Shown piece after piece: positions 46,601 through 56,800 of a stretch of DNA of 64,000 nucleotides. Made by a program: the position numbers and the translations under genes. The notes under the pieces are model-generated. The model worked only from the letters and a program-made list of their open reading frames with translations, was not told where the DNA came from and did no database searches. Numbering within the stretch: the first letter of the stretch is position 1; every line of letters begins with the position of its first letter. This DNA is from Symsagittifera roscoffensis (taxonomy: Eukaryota; Xenacoelomorpha; Acoela; Convolutidae), in contig NC_087062.1 of the NCBI RefSeq assembly GCF_963678635.1, forward strand, positions 50,854,178 through 50,918,177, written 5' to 3'.

Positions 46601-47327
46601 TTGACACTCCATGAAAGTTCTTCGGATCGAATCCAGATTTTGATATAAACTCTGTAAACAGCAGAGATGTATGAGCATTGAGGTTGCTATGACCATGCAA
46701 ATACATTGTTAACGCACGGAAAAAACAAAGATGATCTTTGTATGGTTGTTTATCTTTATCTGATAAAAAACAGTTTACTGAATGGTTTTTTAGTAAAGGT
46801 TCAGGCAAGACAGAGTCTGGACATCCCATTGGGATGTTTTTCAGTAGTGCAGCAAAAATAGTGACATTTGTGATCAACTTGAATCTCCACTTTGTACTCT
46901 GACGTTCCTGGGTGGATTGCTCCACGATATCAAACTTTTTAATTTTTCCCTTGATTGTAATCAAATCCGCTTTCGTACACAGTAAATGCAATTTTTCGAA
47001 CAAAGTATTAATTTCGTAACCATAACAATACCAATATTCTCCCGTTTCGACATTACGGAGAACAAATCCAAGAACAATGTTGATTTTTGCAGCGGAATCC
47101 AGCTTGTTGAAGACTTCTTAAAAATTCTCGTTGATAATCTTGATATCTAACTTTGACATTTGAAAGTTCAATACCTCATGCCTCCCATTCTCTATCTCAG
47201 TGTCAACAACCAGGAAGAACTTGACAATATACTCAAAAATCAGCAATTTCTCAATGATTACACTCAAAAAATTCAGTTAATTCGATGAAAAAAATTGCAG
47301 TGACGTTATTTTAATTAATTTTCCTTA
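43683..47327. repeat. Tandem duplication, unit 1 (3,645 bp)
   Basis: Begins CATTTTACCACAAGTTTACAG and ends TTAATTAATTTTCCTTA just before the next CATTTTACCAC at 47,328. Unit 2 is 47,328 to about 50,972. Only scattered single-base differences and one A-run length difference (near 44,090 and 47,735) are visible between units, so the duplication is very recent or an assembly duplication. Confidence 0.9.
43749..47212 (-). pseudogene. DNA polymerase B, motif-A-deleted copy P2
   Basis: On the minus strand, from N to C: the VLRNVETGEYWYCYGYE region (about 47,010-47,060), SKWRFKLITNVTIFA with CPDSVLPEPLL (46,566-47,003), a Cys/His finger CPSC...NRHLMTC (about 46,345-46,410), Exo I FFDFESICVP (about 46,185-46,225), Exo II GFNSGSHDVNLIKSYL (about 45,725-45,775), and Exo III with LDIMKFFGGATSLDSF (about 45,585-45,635). 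Then FQIWQIFVCLNQPMKN is joined directly to SLSDDDIEKGNKR: about 450 bp including motif A (D-x-SQLYP) is missing. Motif B is SSYGYQIMDRSRH (about 44,473-44,520) and motif C MDTDLLYLALAEENL (about 44,185-44,230). The N-terminal C2H2 fingers are also missing. Several stops interrupt it, so it is dead. Confidence 0.8.
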
Positions 47328-50300
47328 CATTTTACCACAAGTTTACAGTTAGTTAGTCAATACTGAATTGAATGCTATTACACACTCAGTTATTTACAAC
47401 TTCAAAGGTTTTGTGTGTATTCCGTCGTCCTGAACTTGTCGTTTAGGGTAAAAGTAGCCCAATCCGTTCTTTGTTTGCTCGTTTGTAGCAACCATAAGAT
47501 TAGTGGTTCTAAATCCTCCGTTTGTTGAAGTCAAATTGGACATCACCGGATTCCTCTAGAATTCTTTTGTTCAATCTTTTGCTGCTAAAATTCATCTTGT
47601 CTGATTACTTGTCATAGCAACAATAAGTCTTGCTGCATAAACATAGCATCTCCGTACACCTAAAATCTTCTTTGAATAGACCAGGCTCTCGTTTATCGTG
47701 CTTCTTGTGAACGCTACAACATGTTCGTGGAAAAAAAATATTTATTTTTTAATCTGCTCTGATTGAATCTCTGCAATCTTTTTCTCTCAATTTTTCCCAG
47801 TCATCTTTTTTCTCCGGACGAATACAATCAGACAAATTTTCCTCAGCAAGAGCTAAATACAGCAAATCCGTGTCCATTTCTATATCCTCAAACTTACTTA
47901 CATCACAAAATTTGTCGAAAAAATTGTAGTAAAGCTCAAGCATTCTCAGCTTTGCATACTGCAGAATGAAAAATCCGACTATTATGGGTTCTTTGTGCTC
48001 AATTGTTGAATTTAGTATTTCAAACTCGTATAAATCTTTCTGAACGGTGTTAAATCATTTGAAGAGTGGTTAATTTTTGGCTTTGTGTGTTTTCTCATCA
48101 TTTCAAAAAAAACTTTGTGATCGTATGTCTCGATCTGTCCATTATCTGGTAACCGTAGGATGAATTATCTAAAAGCTTCATAGTCTCTGCAACAACACCG
48201 GATAAAGGGTTCTCATCTCCTTGCCTTCCAGCATCAACAACCGACTGAACAAACTTGTTGAAGCATTTTTGAGGGAGATACTGTACAAAGCGGTAAACGT
48301 TTGTACACTGTAAGCCAAGTTCCAAGTAGAAAATGAAAAGAGGAGAAATGAAACTAGATATGAGCATTCACTGGGGATGCTCAAGAAGATCATTTTCAAC
48401 GGCATAATTTTGCATATATTCCCAAATGTCACTTCTTCCAACTTCAGTGTTTTTAAAAATTGGAGGAAAGTTGGAAAATTTTGCTTTCAGTTTGTCTGGA
48501 ACAATTAAGTCACACTGAATGTAGCCATATAGAGATCAATATCTTATTTTTTCCAATAAACAATCAGTAGAGAGAGGTCTTTTGTAGGGAAAGTTTGATC
48601 GGATATGATTTTTTATTTTTTCGTTTGTTTTGAAGCTTTCCCACTACTCACATTACCAAATCTCTTCAATTTTGTATCTTTTTTTGCGAAAATACTCACG
48701 TCTCAAGTCATCCAGCTCTCTTCTTTTGTTTCCTTTCTCAATATCGTCATCGCTAAGTGAGGTACGGATAAGTGAGGTAGAATTTTTCATTGGTTGATTA
48801 AAGCAGACAAAAATTTGCCAGATTTGGAAGAGTACAACCAAGTTTTAACATATCAATTTCTTTTTGATGATAAAACTGAACATTTTTTGCATTGCTTCAG
48901 TGGTTGGAACAACCACTTTTTTGTTGTACCACTGCGAAAAATCTTTAAATATAGTCATTCCATGTTTCTGCCAAATCTCCTGTAAATATTCCATCCAGGT
49001 GCGGGTACTTACTTGATTTGAAGTTTCTTTAGTGCTTGCTGCTCATCACATTCACTTGACCGCATTTTTTGATAATCCTTAAAGTCTTTATCAAGAGGGT
49101 TGTTATTTCTCAATTTACTGAAAAAGGCTTCGTATGGAGGTAATTCTTCATTCTCGAGCTTTTCCGCACTGTCAAACCACTCATAAGGGAAAAACCCTTT
49201 TATCTCACTTGCTTTGTAGGCTTTAAGAAAGGAGTCTAGAGAAGTTGCTCCACCGAAAAACTTCATGATATCGAGAATCTGTATATCTCCAAACTTGAAG
49301 GATATGAAATCGTTAGCCTTTTTGATAAGCATAGGTTCAGCTTCTTTATCGTTGATTAGGTAGGGAATCAGATAACTCTTGATCAAATTCACATCATGGC
49401 TTCCACTGTTAAACCCAAATACAGGTAACATGTTAACATATCTCTCCAGATTTTGTTTCAAACTAATCAGCTGATTTTTCTGCATTCTCAAAAACTGAGT
49501 TGACATATCAGTTTCCTCTGTATCCTCTATACATTCATCTTCGTATTCCAAATTTTCAGTTGGATGATTTTCACATCTTTCATTCAACTCTTGGAAAGTT
49601 TTTGACATCCGCTGATTCACTATTCTTTCAACATCTTGAAATTTAGTTCTCATTTTGAGCTTATGTTTTCCCAGCCAAAAGTTCGAGTTTGATTAAAAAT
49701 TGATAATAAGTTTTTGCGGATTCTTGTTATAAAAAAAAATTGGTTCATCCATCAGGTTCGAGGCTATTGATGCAGAAATTGGAACGTGTTTTCCATTCCA
49801 GGATGTTGTTTGGGTAGCTTTCAGTTCATCTGATGGAACACATATCGACTCAAAATCGAAAAAGGCTAGGTTGTTGAATAGTGTGTTATCTTTGGAAACT
49901 GGGATATTGAATCCTTCCAACTTTTCAAATAGCGTTTCTCGAAGTGTATAAACATTCTTTGGATAAATGAGTCACACGCTATCTTTACAAGTCATAAGAT
50001 GTCTGTTGAAGTTGTTTGATCTGTTGAAGAAACAGTCACAGCTAGGACATCGAAAGCACTTGACGAAAGAATCAATATCATTCGTGTGAATGATATGGTT
50101 GTTGAATCTTAGCAATTTGACTGTTTTTTCGAATTTTCCAAAACTTCGCCTGGCTAATTTTCCAACATATTCTCCTTCCTGAATATCAAAATCGTAAATG
50201 AATATGTTTCGTTATTTTATTCCCTCTACAAGAGGTAAATCATCGATTGACACTCCATGAAAGTTCTTCGGATCGAATCCAGATTTTGATATAAACTCTG

Positions 50301-50972
50301 TAAACAGCAGAGATGTATGAGCATCGAGGTTGCTATGACCATGCAAATACATTGTTAACGCACGGAAAAAACAAAGACGATCTTTGTATGGTTGTTTATC
50401 TTTATCTGATAAAAAACAGTTTACTGAATGGTTTTTTAGTAAAGGTTCAGGCAAGACAGAGTCTGGACATCCCATTGGGATGTTTTTCAGTAGTGCAGCA
50501 AAAATAGTGATATTTGTGATCAACTTGAATCTCCACTTTGTACTCTGACGTTCCTGGGTGGATTGCTCCACGATATCAAACTTTTTAATTTTTCCCTTGA
50601 TTGTAATCAAATCCGCTTTCGTACACAGTAAATGCAATTTTTCGAACAAAGTATTAATTTCGTAACCATAAAAATACCAATATTCTCCCGTTTCGACATT
50701 ACGGAGAACAAATCCAAGAACAATGTTGATTTTTGCAGCGGAATCCAGCTTGTTGAAGACTTCTTAAAAATTCTCGTTGATAATCTTGATATCTAACTTT
50801 GACATTTGAAAGTTCAATACCTCATGCCTCCCATTCTCTATCTCAGTGTCAACAACCAGGAAGAACTTGACAATATACTCAAAAATCAGCAATTTCTCAA
50901 TGATTACACTCAAAAAATTCAGTTAATTCGATGAAAAAAATTGCAGTGACGTTATTTTAATTAATTTTCCTT
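47328..50972. repeat. Tandem duplication, unit 2 (3,645 bp)
   Basis: Same content as unit 1. Its right edge continues into CTTTTGTTTGTTACTTATATC, which is also found at 54,090-54,115. So unit 2 has the original flank, and unit 1 ends at an artificial junction ACGTTATTTTAATTAATTTTCCTT|ACATTTTACC. Confidence 0.88.
47394..50858 (-). pseudogene. DNA polymerase B, motif-A-deleted copy P3
   Basis: Almost identical duplicate of P2, sharing the motif A deletion (junction near 48,785), the same stops and the same missing finger region. Visible differences are single substitutions, for example the helix DDLRREYF-RKKRYKIEEIW versus REYIREKRYKIEEIW and KGFFPYEW versus KRFFPYEW. At its N-terminal edge (about 50,858) the polB sequence is cut at GTCAACAACCAGG and followed by AAGAACTTGACAAT, which belongs to the end of ORF U1. 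This is an internal-deletion junction that removed the fingers and the divergent intergenic region. Confidence 0.8.
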
Positions 50973-51870
50973 CTTTTGTTTGTTACTTATATCAGCAATA
51001 TTTTTTATTTTTACTGCAAAAAACTTTGTTCATTTGTTTTTGCAATTGTTTTTGTGTGTATTTTTACTTATTTGGAAGATTTAAGTCCTTAAAAGGGTCT
51101 TCTGATTGGATACGACAACTAGAACAAAAATGAACATTTTTGTGGTTGGAAACGACAATACCCAAAATGGAGCTTTGTTTCCAATTGGACACCTTTTTAT
51201 CCAAGAATCACATAAAAGGAAGCTGAAATCTGATTGGACACGACTACCGACCATGTACTGAAAATCTTTTCTGATTGATAAAACCCATACATTTGAGTTG
51301 AAGGTACCTCTAACTCCTAACTGAAAATCATTTTATTTTCAACTGAAGTACCGTCAACTACCTCCTCTCTCAGCTCTAAGTACCCTAATTTCAACTTATC
51401 TTCCCTCAGCTACCCCTCTCTCAGCTCTTTCTTGTTTTTACTCTTTAACGCAGTTTATTGCTCAAAATGATCTTCTCAGTGCAAAACAGCAGTCTCATGT
51501 ACTCTGTAGAATTTTCGCCTGATCTAGTACAAATCCAAGTGCGAGAAACAGTCTCTGGAGTTTTTCTGGCACGAATGGACATCCCAATCTAAGTCTGGCA
51601 CATGGTGGAAGTGATGCAAAGGGATTTCAACGAACATCATATGATGCAAGTTCCCATCACAGAGAACCAACTTGGAACAATGCAAATGATGGTGGAAGTT
51701 TCTGATCATGTGGGAATGAACTACCCCGAGATTCCTGACTCAAGATTTGTAGCTCAACTGGTCGACGACTTCCTTTTTCCGTGGGAGGAAGCAGGATTAG
51801 CCGATAACCCCATCACAATAGATGAAGATGAGGGTTTCTCAGAAACAATGACGCCTCCAACTTTTTTACA
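50859..51870 (+). pseudogene. Partial duplicate of the U1(end)-U2-U3 region
   Basis: The stretch is collinear with about 53,985-54,990: the last residues of U1 (ELDN and LKNQQFL), a U2 copy broken by a GCA insertion and stop (start near 50,931), then the noncoding 400-bp stretch and a U3 copy (51,467-51,855; the ORF 51,602-51,934 includes FPWEEAGLADNPITIDEDEG). A 1-bp insertion near 51,528 shifts the first part of U3. At about 51,860 U3 is fused to the polB finger region (TTTTTTACAAGTCATAAG), so the copy is rearranged. Confidence 0.65.
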
Positions 51871-53116
51871 AGTCATAAGATGTCTGTTGAAGTTGTTTGA
51901 TCTGTTGAAGAAACAGTTACAGCTAGGACATTGAAAGCACTTGAAGAAAGAATCAATATCATTCGTGTGAATGAAATGGTTGTTAAATCTTAGCAATTTG
52001 ACTGTTTTTTTGATTTTTCCAAAACTTCGCCTGGCTCATTTTCCAACATATTCTCCTTCCTGAATATCAAAATCGTAAATGAATATGTTTTGTTCATTTA
52101 TTCCCTCTACAAGAGGTAAATCATCAATTGACGCTCCATAAAAGTTCTTCGGATCGATTCCAGATATGATATAAACTCTGTAAACCGCAGAGATTTATGA
52201 GCATCGAGGTTACTATGACCATGGAAATACATTGTTAACGCACGGAAAAGACAAAGATGATCTTTGTATGGTTGTTTATCTTTATCCGATAAAAGACAGT
52301 TTACTGAATGGTTTTTTAGTAAAGGTTCAGGCAAGACAGAGTCTGGACATCCCATTGGGATGTTTTTCAGTAATGCAGCAAAAATAGTGACATTTGTGAT
52401 CAAAATGAACCTCAACTTTGTAATCTGACGTTCCTGGGTGCATTGCTCCACGATATCAAACTTTTCAATGAACATAGAGCCGTCGAGCAACAGTAAAGGC
52501 GATTTTTTGAACAAAGTATTACTTTCGAGTGCATAACAATACCGATATTCTCCCGTTTCGACATTACGGAGAACAAATCCCAGAACAATTTTGATTTTTG
52601 AAGCGTAATCCAACTTGTTGAAGATTTCTTAAAGCTTCTCGTTGATAATCTTGATATCTAACTTTGACATTCGAAATTTCAATACCTTATTCCTCCCATT
52701 CTCCAACTCAGTGTCAACCAGGAAGTGTTGACAAGCACTCAACTCTTCTTCGAGTTTCTCTCCGTCATCCCCTTCCTCCTCTACAATTTTGTCCAAGTCT
52801 GCCACCGTTTCACTTAGCTTCCGTTGTTTCGCCCCATGTTCTTTTCTCCCTCCGGTGTTGTTGGAGCGAGTAGTAACTAGGAAACTCTCTTTCGCTAGAC
52901 GAGCAAACCTTTGATTGCTTGGAAGTTGATGGAGCATGTTTTTTGACGAAGTGATAGTTCTTTTCTTGTTGATTGTAAGTGAAATACCTACATTCGGAAC
53001 GAACAAGAAATAACTCCTCGCACGCAATTTTTCCTATGTCGAGCTGCATGCGCTCTAACATACACGTATCCACAATCCCCACACTGCACTTTCTTGTTTC
53101 TATTCAGCGACGGCAT
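51860..53116 (-). pseudogene. DNA polymerase B N-terminal part with C2H2 fingers (left arm)
   Basis: The ATG at 53,114-53,116 (minus) starts MPSLNRNKK and a finger region collinear with 56,801-57,181 on the right arm, but frames are broken and one finger Cys is lost (CSSC is CSSS). The next ORFs (52,629-53,027 and 52,107-52,613) give ELSACQHFLVDTELENGRNK and VLRNVETGEYRYCYALESNT, then SVLPEPLLKNHSVN and HGHSNLDAHKS. The copy ends at the RHLMTCK finger near 51,865, where it is cut. It shows Gln where the right-arm copy has a stop (57,179-57,181), so that stop is a recent loss. Confidence 0.72.
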
Positions 53117-53427
53117 CTACAAATGAGAGAATTATTAGGTATTAATGTAAAGCAGTTAGTACTTGGTACATATCAAATTGGAAGATTTAAAAGTCCCAAA
53201 AAAATAATAGATCATTTATACTTACTTTGACTTGTTGAAAATACTTGAAAGTAATTTCAAGTAGTTATACAAAGTATAGAGCGATTACTTTCAACGTAAA
53301 GAAAATCAGAATGAAATGAGTTTGATTCACATTTTCTTAGAGAAAATCAACCAATCAGAATCGAGTATTTTTTTAGTAACACTGTTTGTTGGAAATCAAC
53401 CAATTAGAATCCAGCAATTTCTAAAAA
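53117..53427. promoter_or_regulatory. Divergent intergenic region between polB and U1
   Basis: This 311-bp AT-rich stretch separates the polB start (leftward) from ORF U1 (rightward). It is conserved, inverted, at about 56,500-56,800 in the right arm. It contains a self-complementary ACTTGAAAGTAATTTCAAGT (about 53,245-53,264) and GAAAATCAACCAATCAGAATC, repeated as GAAATCAACCAATTAGAATC 40 bp on. A shared promoter is inferred from position; no core promoter motif is certain. Confidence 0.35.
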
Positions 53428-54051
53428 TGAGCTGGTTATTTTTTTTAAAAAACCTTAATCATTATTTGAAAAATGTCTATCTAAAAATATTTGAGCTTCC
53501 TTGAGTTACTTTACAGGAAAACAGAAGAAATTCCATTTGATTTTCTTATTGATGAAATAGATGTTGACTCTTATTTTTTTCATAATTTTTTGGACGTTTA
53601 TGTTGTCCAAAATTGAGTTATCCGACTAAGTAAAGGTCTCTTTAGAGAAACTTACTCAATCAAAGAGTTTACTTTTGATCCACTAATTGCGTATCAAAGT
53701 TTTAAACTTACGACTGAATTACACCTCACAAGGAAAGAAGTTTTGTTTGTTCTCGAGAATTTGAAATTAATTAAAAAGTCGTACGATAATATATCAAATA
53801 CTCTTTTTATCCCCTATCCAATACCCAAATTTCTAAAAACTCCCCAGCAAAATTCTTTATTCCTTCATTTCTCTTGGGATTTTCAAAGTTCAAAATCCTG
53901 CTTGATTCGGTTTGGAATCAGATTTTCAGAGGTTTGCTTTGAAAGATTCGTCAATTTTGAGATATCCTCCCAAATTTATATTAAAATTAAAGAACTTGAC
54001 AATCTACTTAAAAATCAGCAATTTCTCATTGATTACATTCAAAAAATTTAA
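53428..54051 (+). pseudogene. ORF U1, unrecognised, next to polB
   Basis: The start is taken at the ATG at 53,428 (MSWLFFLKNLNHYLKNVYLK). After a probable frameshift near 53,500 the frame runs with a single stop (TGA near 53,610) to TAA at 54,049-54,051, about 200 codons. The sequence is rich in Phe, Leu, Ile, Lys and Asn. Recognisable-looking conserved wording includes TEEIPFDFLIDEIDVDSYFF, HLTRKEVLFVLENLKLIKKS and FIPYPIPKFLKTPQQNSLFL. I do not recognise a family. The long open stretch interrupted by one stop, in an AT-rich setting where stops are frequent, argues for a once-real gene. The stop may be a recent mutation. U2 follows after 8 bp. Confidence 0.45.
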
Positions 54052-54059
54052 TTAATTCG

Positions 54060-54263
54060 ATGAAAAAAATTGTGACGTTATTTTTATTAATTTTCCTTCT
54101 TTTGTTTGTTACTTATATCAGCAATATTTCTTATTTTTACTGCAAAAAACTTTTGTTCATTTATTTTTGCAATTGTTTTTTTTGTGTGTATTTTTACTTA
54201 TTTGGAAGATTTAAGTCCTTAAAAGGGTCTTCTGATTGGATACGACAACTAGAACAAAAATGA
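54060..54263 (+). CDS. ORF U2, small putative membrane protein
   Basis: 67 residues: MKKIVTLFLLIFLLLFVTYI is a typical uncleaved signal or transmembrane helix, followed by an aromatic- and Cys-containing second hydrophobic stretch (YFYCKKLLFIYFCNCFFCVY) and a short hydrophilic tail. It starts 8 bp after U1's stop, suggesting coordinated expression. The duplicate near 50,931 is broken by a stop. In AT-rich DNA a hydrophobic ORF of this size can arise by chance, so coding is plausible but unproven. Confidence 0.35.
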   Translation: MKKIVTLFLLIFLLLFVTYISNISYFYCKKLLFIYFCNCFFCVYFYLFGRFKSLKGSSDWIRQLEQK

Positions 54264-54597
54264 ACATTTTTGTGGTTGGAAACGACAATACCCAAAATGG
54301 AGCTTTGTTTCCAATTGGACACCTTTTTTATCCAAGAATCCCATAAAAGGAAGCTGAAATCTGATTGGTCACGTTTACCGACCATGTACTGAAAATATTT
54401 TCTGATTGGTAAAACCCATACATTTGAGTTGAAGGTACCCCTAACTCCTAACTAAAAATCATTTTATTTTCAACTTAAGTACCGTCAACTACCTCCTCTC
54501 TCAGCTCTAAGTACCCTAATTTCAACTTATCTTCCGTCAGCTACCCCTTTCTCAGCTTTTTCTTGTTTTTACTCTTTAACGCAGTTTATTGCTCAAA
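54264..54597. other. Spacer between U2 and U3
   Basis: Contains three copies of a (T)CTGATTGGAYACGAC/TTGGTCACG-type motif about 60-130 bp apart and repeated CTAACTCCTAACT and CTCTCAGCTC pieces. It is conserved at 51,115-51,466. Possible promoter elements for U3; no firm assignment. Confidence 0.3.
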
Positions 54598-54998
54598 ATG
54601 ATCTTCTCAGTGCAAAACAGCAATCTCATGTACTCTGTAGAATTTTCGCCTGATCTAGTACAAATTAAGTGCGAGAAACAGTCTCTGGAGTTTTTCTGGC
54701 ACGAATGGACATCCCAATCTAAGTCTGGCACATGGTGGAAGTGATGCAAAGGGATTTCAACGAACATCATTTGATGCAAGTTCCCATCACAGAGAACCAA
54801 CTTGGAACAATGCAAATGATGGAGGGAGTTTCTGATCATGTGGGAATGAACTACCCCGAGATTCCTGACTCAAGATTTGTAGCTCAACCGGTCGACGACT
54901 TTCTTTTTCCGTGGGAGGAAGCAGGATCAGCCGAAAACCCCATCACAATAGATGAAGATGAGTGTTTCTCAGAAACAATGACGCCTCCAACTCCATAA
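54598..54998 (+). pseudogene. ORF U3, small acidic protein in two overlapping frames
   Basis: 54,598-54,744 encodes MIFSVQNSNLMYSVEFSPDL... ending FFWHEWTSQSKSGTWWK. The overlapping frame 54,732-54,998 encodes MVEVMQRDFNEHHLMQVPIT, NYPEIPDSRFVAQPVDDFLF and an acidic PWEEAGSAENPITIDEDE end. The two frames overlap by 13 bp and may be one protein with a shift. Three copies exist: here, at 51,467-51,855, and inverted at 56,249-56,464. The reading frame and the acidic tail are kept in all three. Function unknown; an acidic C-terminus with an aromatic N-terminus could be a regulator or binding partner, but this is speculation. Confidence 0.45.
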
Positions 54999-55332
54999 CA
55001 ACCACCAGCAATTGAACCTCTTCCAGCTCTGCGTTCTATAGAGAACCTCCAGAACTCTTCTGCTGCTCGACAGCTCTTTGATTAATTTTTTTTGTAAATA
55101 ATAGTAGTTTGGTATTGACTTCTTTTTCTGTAATCAATTAATTTCTTCAATTTCACTTTAATTACGAGAATAGTTGAGAGGTTCAGGGTAAATCTTTGAA
55201 AAACAGTTAGAACATAATTTAATGCTCCGAACTCGCACATATGTTAAGAAAATTGAAAAATAATTACACACATGATCGGAAAAACACTAGAAAAATTATA
55301 TACAAGTAAAAAGTTACCTAATGGTTTTTGCA
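54999..55332. other. AT-rich arm inside the palindrome
   Basis: Directly inverted at about 55,875-56,240 in the right arm (for example GAACCTCCAGAACTCTTCTGC against GCAGAAGAGTTCTGGAGGTTC). No ORF of significance. It joins U3 to the 31-bp repeat array. Confidence 0.7.
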
Positions 55333-55873
55333 TCTTGTCAAAAAAACTCACACTATTTTAGCACTTTGTCGAAAAAATTGAAACACTTTTCGCATTTTAT
55401 CGAAAAAAGTAAAACCTTTTTCGCATTTGTAGGAAAAAAGTGAAACCATTTTCGCATCTTGTTAAAAAAAGTGAAACACTTTTTGCGTCTTGTCAAAAAA
55501 ATTGAAACAGTTCTCGCATTTTGTCAAAAAAATTGAATAATTTTTACAACTTGTTAAAAAATTTGAAACAATTTTTGCAACTTCTTGAAAATCAAAAGAA
55601 ACATTACATCTTTCTTACATGTTTGAAAAAGTTTTTGCAAATTTTTTGTCAAAATGCGGAAAGTGTATCAATTTTTTTGACAAAATGCGAAAAATTGTTT
55701 CAATTTTTTTTGACAAGACGCAAAAAAAGTTTCACATTTTTAAACAAGTTGCGAAAAGTGTTTCGCTGTTTTCGACAAAAGGCGAAAAATGATTTACTTT
55801 TTTCGATAAAATGCGAAAAGTGTTTCACTTTTTTGTACAAAGTGCTAAAATTGTGTGAGTTTTTTGACAAGAT
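55333..55873. repeat. Symmetric array of 31-bp repeats at the palindrome centre
   Basis: Left half: eight contiguous units of exactly 31 bp (55,333, 55,364, 55,395, 55,426, 55,457, 55,488, 55,519 and 55,550), consensus NCTTGTCAAAAAAANTGAAACACTTTTCGCA-like, with a degenerate ninth to 55,611. Right half (about 55,627-55,873): the same units inverted, about eight with small length changes. The axis is near 55,603. There are no unique spacers, so it is not a CRISPR array. Position at the junction of two element ends suggests terminal iterons, possibly a replication origin or binding sites for a replication protein. The ORF at 55,521-55,991 across it is an artefact of stop-poor repeats. Confidence 0.9.
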
Positions 55874-56248
55874 GCAAAAACCATTAGGTAACTTTTTACT
55901 TGTATACAATTTTTCTAGTGTTTTTCTGAACATATGTATAAATATTATTGGAGTTTCCTATTATATGTGCGAGTTTGGAGCACTAAATTAAGTTCTAACT
56001 GTTTTTCATTGATTTACCCTGAACCTCTCATCTATTCTCATAATTAAAATGAAATTGAAGAAATTAATTGATTACAGAAAAAGAAGTCAATACCAAACTA
56101 CTATTATTAACAAAAAAAATTAATCAAAGAGCTGTCGAGCAGCAGAAGAGTTCTGGAGGTTCTCTATAGAACGCAGAGCTGGAAGAGGTTCAATTGCTGG
56201 TGGTTGTTATGGAGTTGGAGGCGTCATTGTTTCTGAGAAACACTCATC

Positions 56249-56464
56249 TTAATCTATTGTGATGGGGTTTTCGGCTGATCCTGCTTCCTCCCACGGAAAA
56301 AGAAAGTCGTCGACCGGTTGAGCTACAAATCTTGAGTCAGGAATCTCGGGGTAGTTCATTCTCACATGATCAGAAACTCCCTCCATCATTTGCATTGTTC
56401 CAAGTTGGCTCTCTGTGATGGGAACTTGCATCAAATGATGTTCGTTGAAATCCCTTCGCATCAC
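56249..56464 (-). pseudogene. Inverted U3 copy, truncated (right arm)
   Basis: The minus-strand ORF begins MMRRDFNEHHLMQVPITESQ and ends in the acidic NPITID tail. It matches the second U3 frame with a handful of changes. Its first part is lost: at about 56,465 it is joined to the sequence that in the left arm lies at 53,475. The right arm therefore lacks U1, U2 and the start of U3, most simply by one 1.27-kb deletion. Confidence 0.6.
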
Positions 56465-56800
56465 TTCAAATAATGATTAAGGTTTTTTTAAAATAATAAA
56501 CAGTTCACTTTTAGAAAATGCTGGATTCTCATTAGTTGATTTCCAACAAACAGTGTTACTGAAAATTATTCAATACTGATTGGTCGATTTTCTCAAAGAA
56601 AAAGTGAATAAAACTCTTTACGTTAAAAGCAATCGCTCTATACTTTGTATAACTACTTGAAATTACTTTCAAACATTTTCAACAATTCAAAGTAAGTATA
56701 AATGATCTATTATTTTTTGGGACTTTTTAAATTTCCCAATTTAATATGTACCAAATACTAACTGCTTTACATTAACACCTAATAATTCTCCCATTTTTAG

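Noticed and set aside
55333-55873. CRISPR array
   Set aside because: 31-bp units are contiguous with no spacers, units diverge, and the genome is eukaryotic.
55521-55991. 156-residue ORF across the palindrome centre
   Set aside because: It runs through the 31-bp repeats and their inverted copies; the sequence is low-complexity Phe/Lys-rich.
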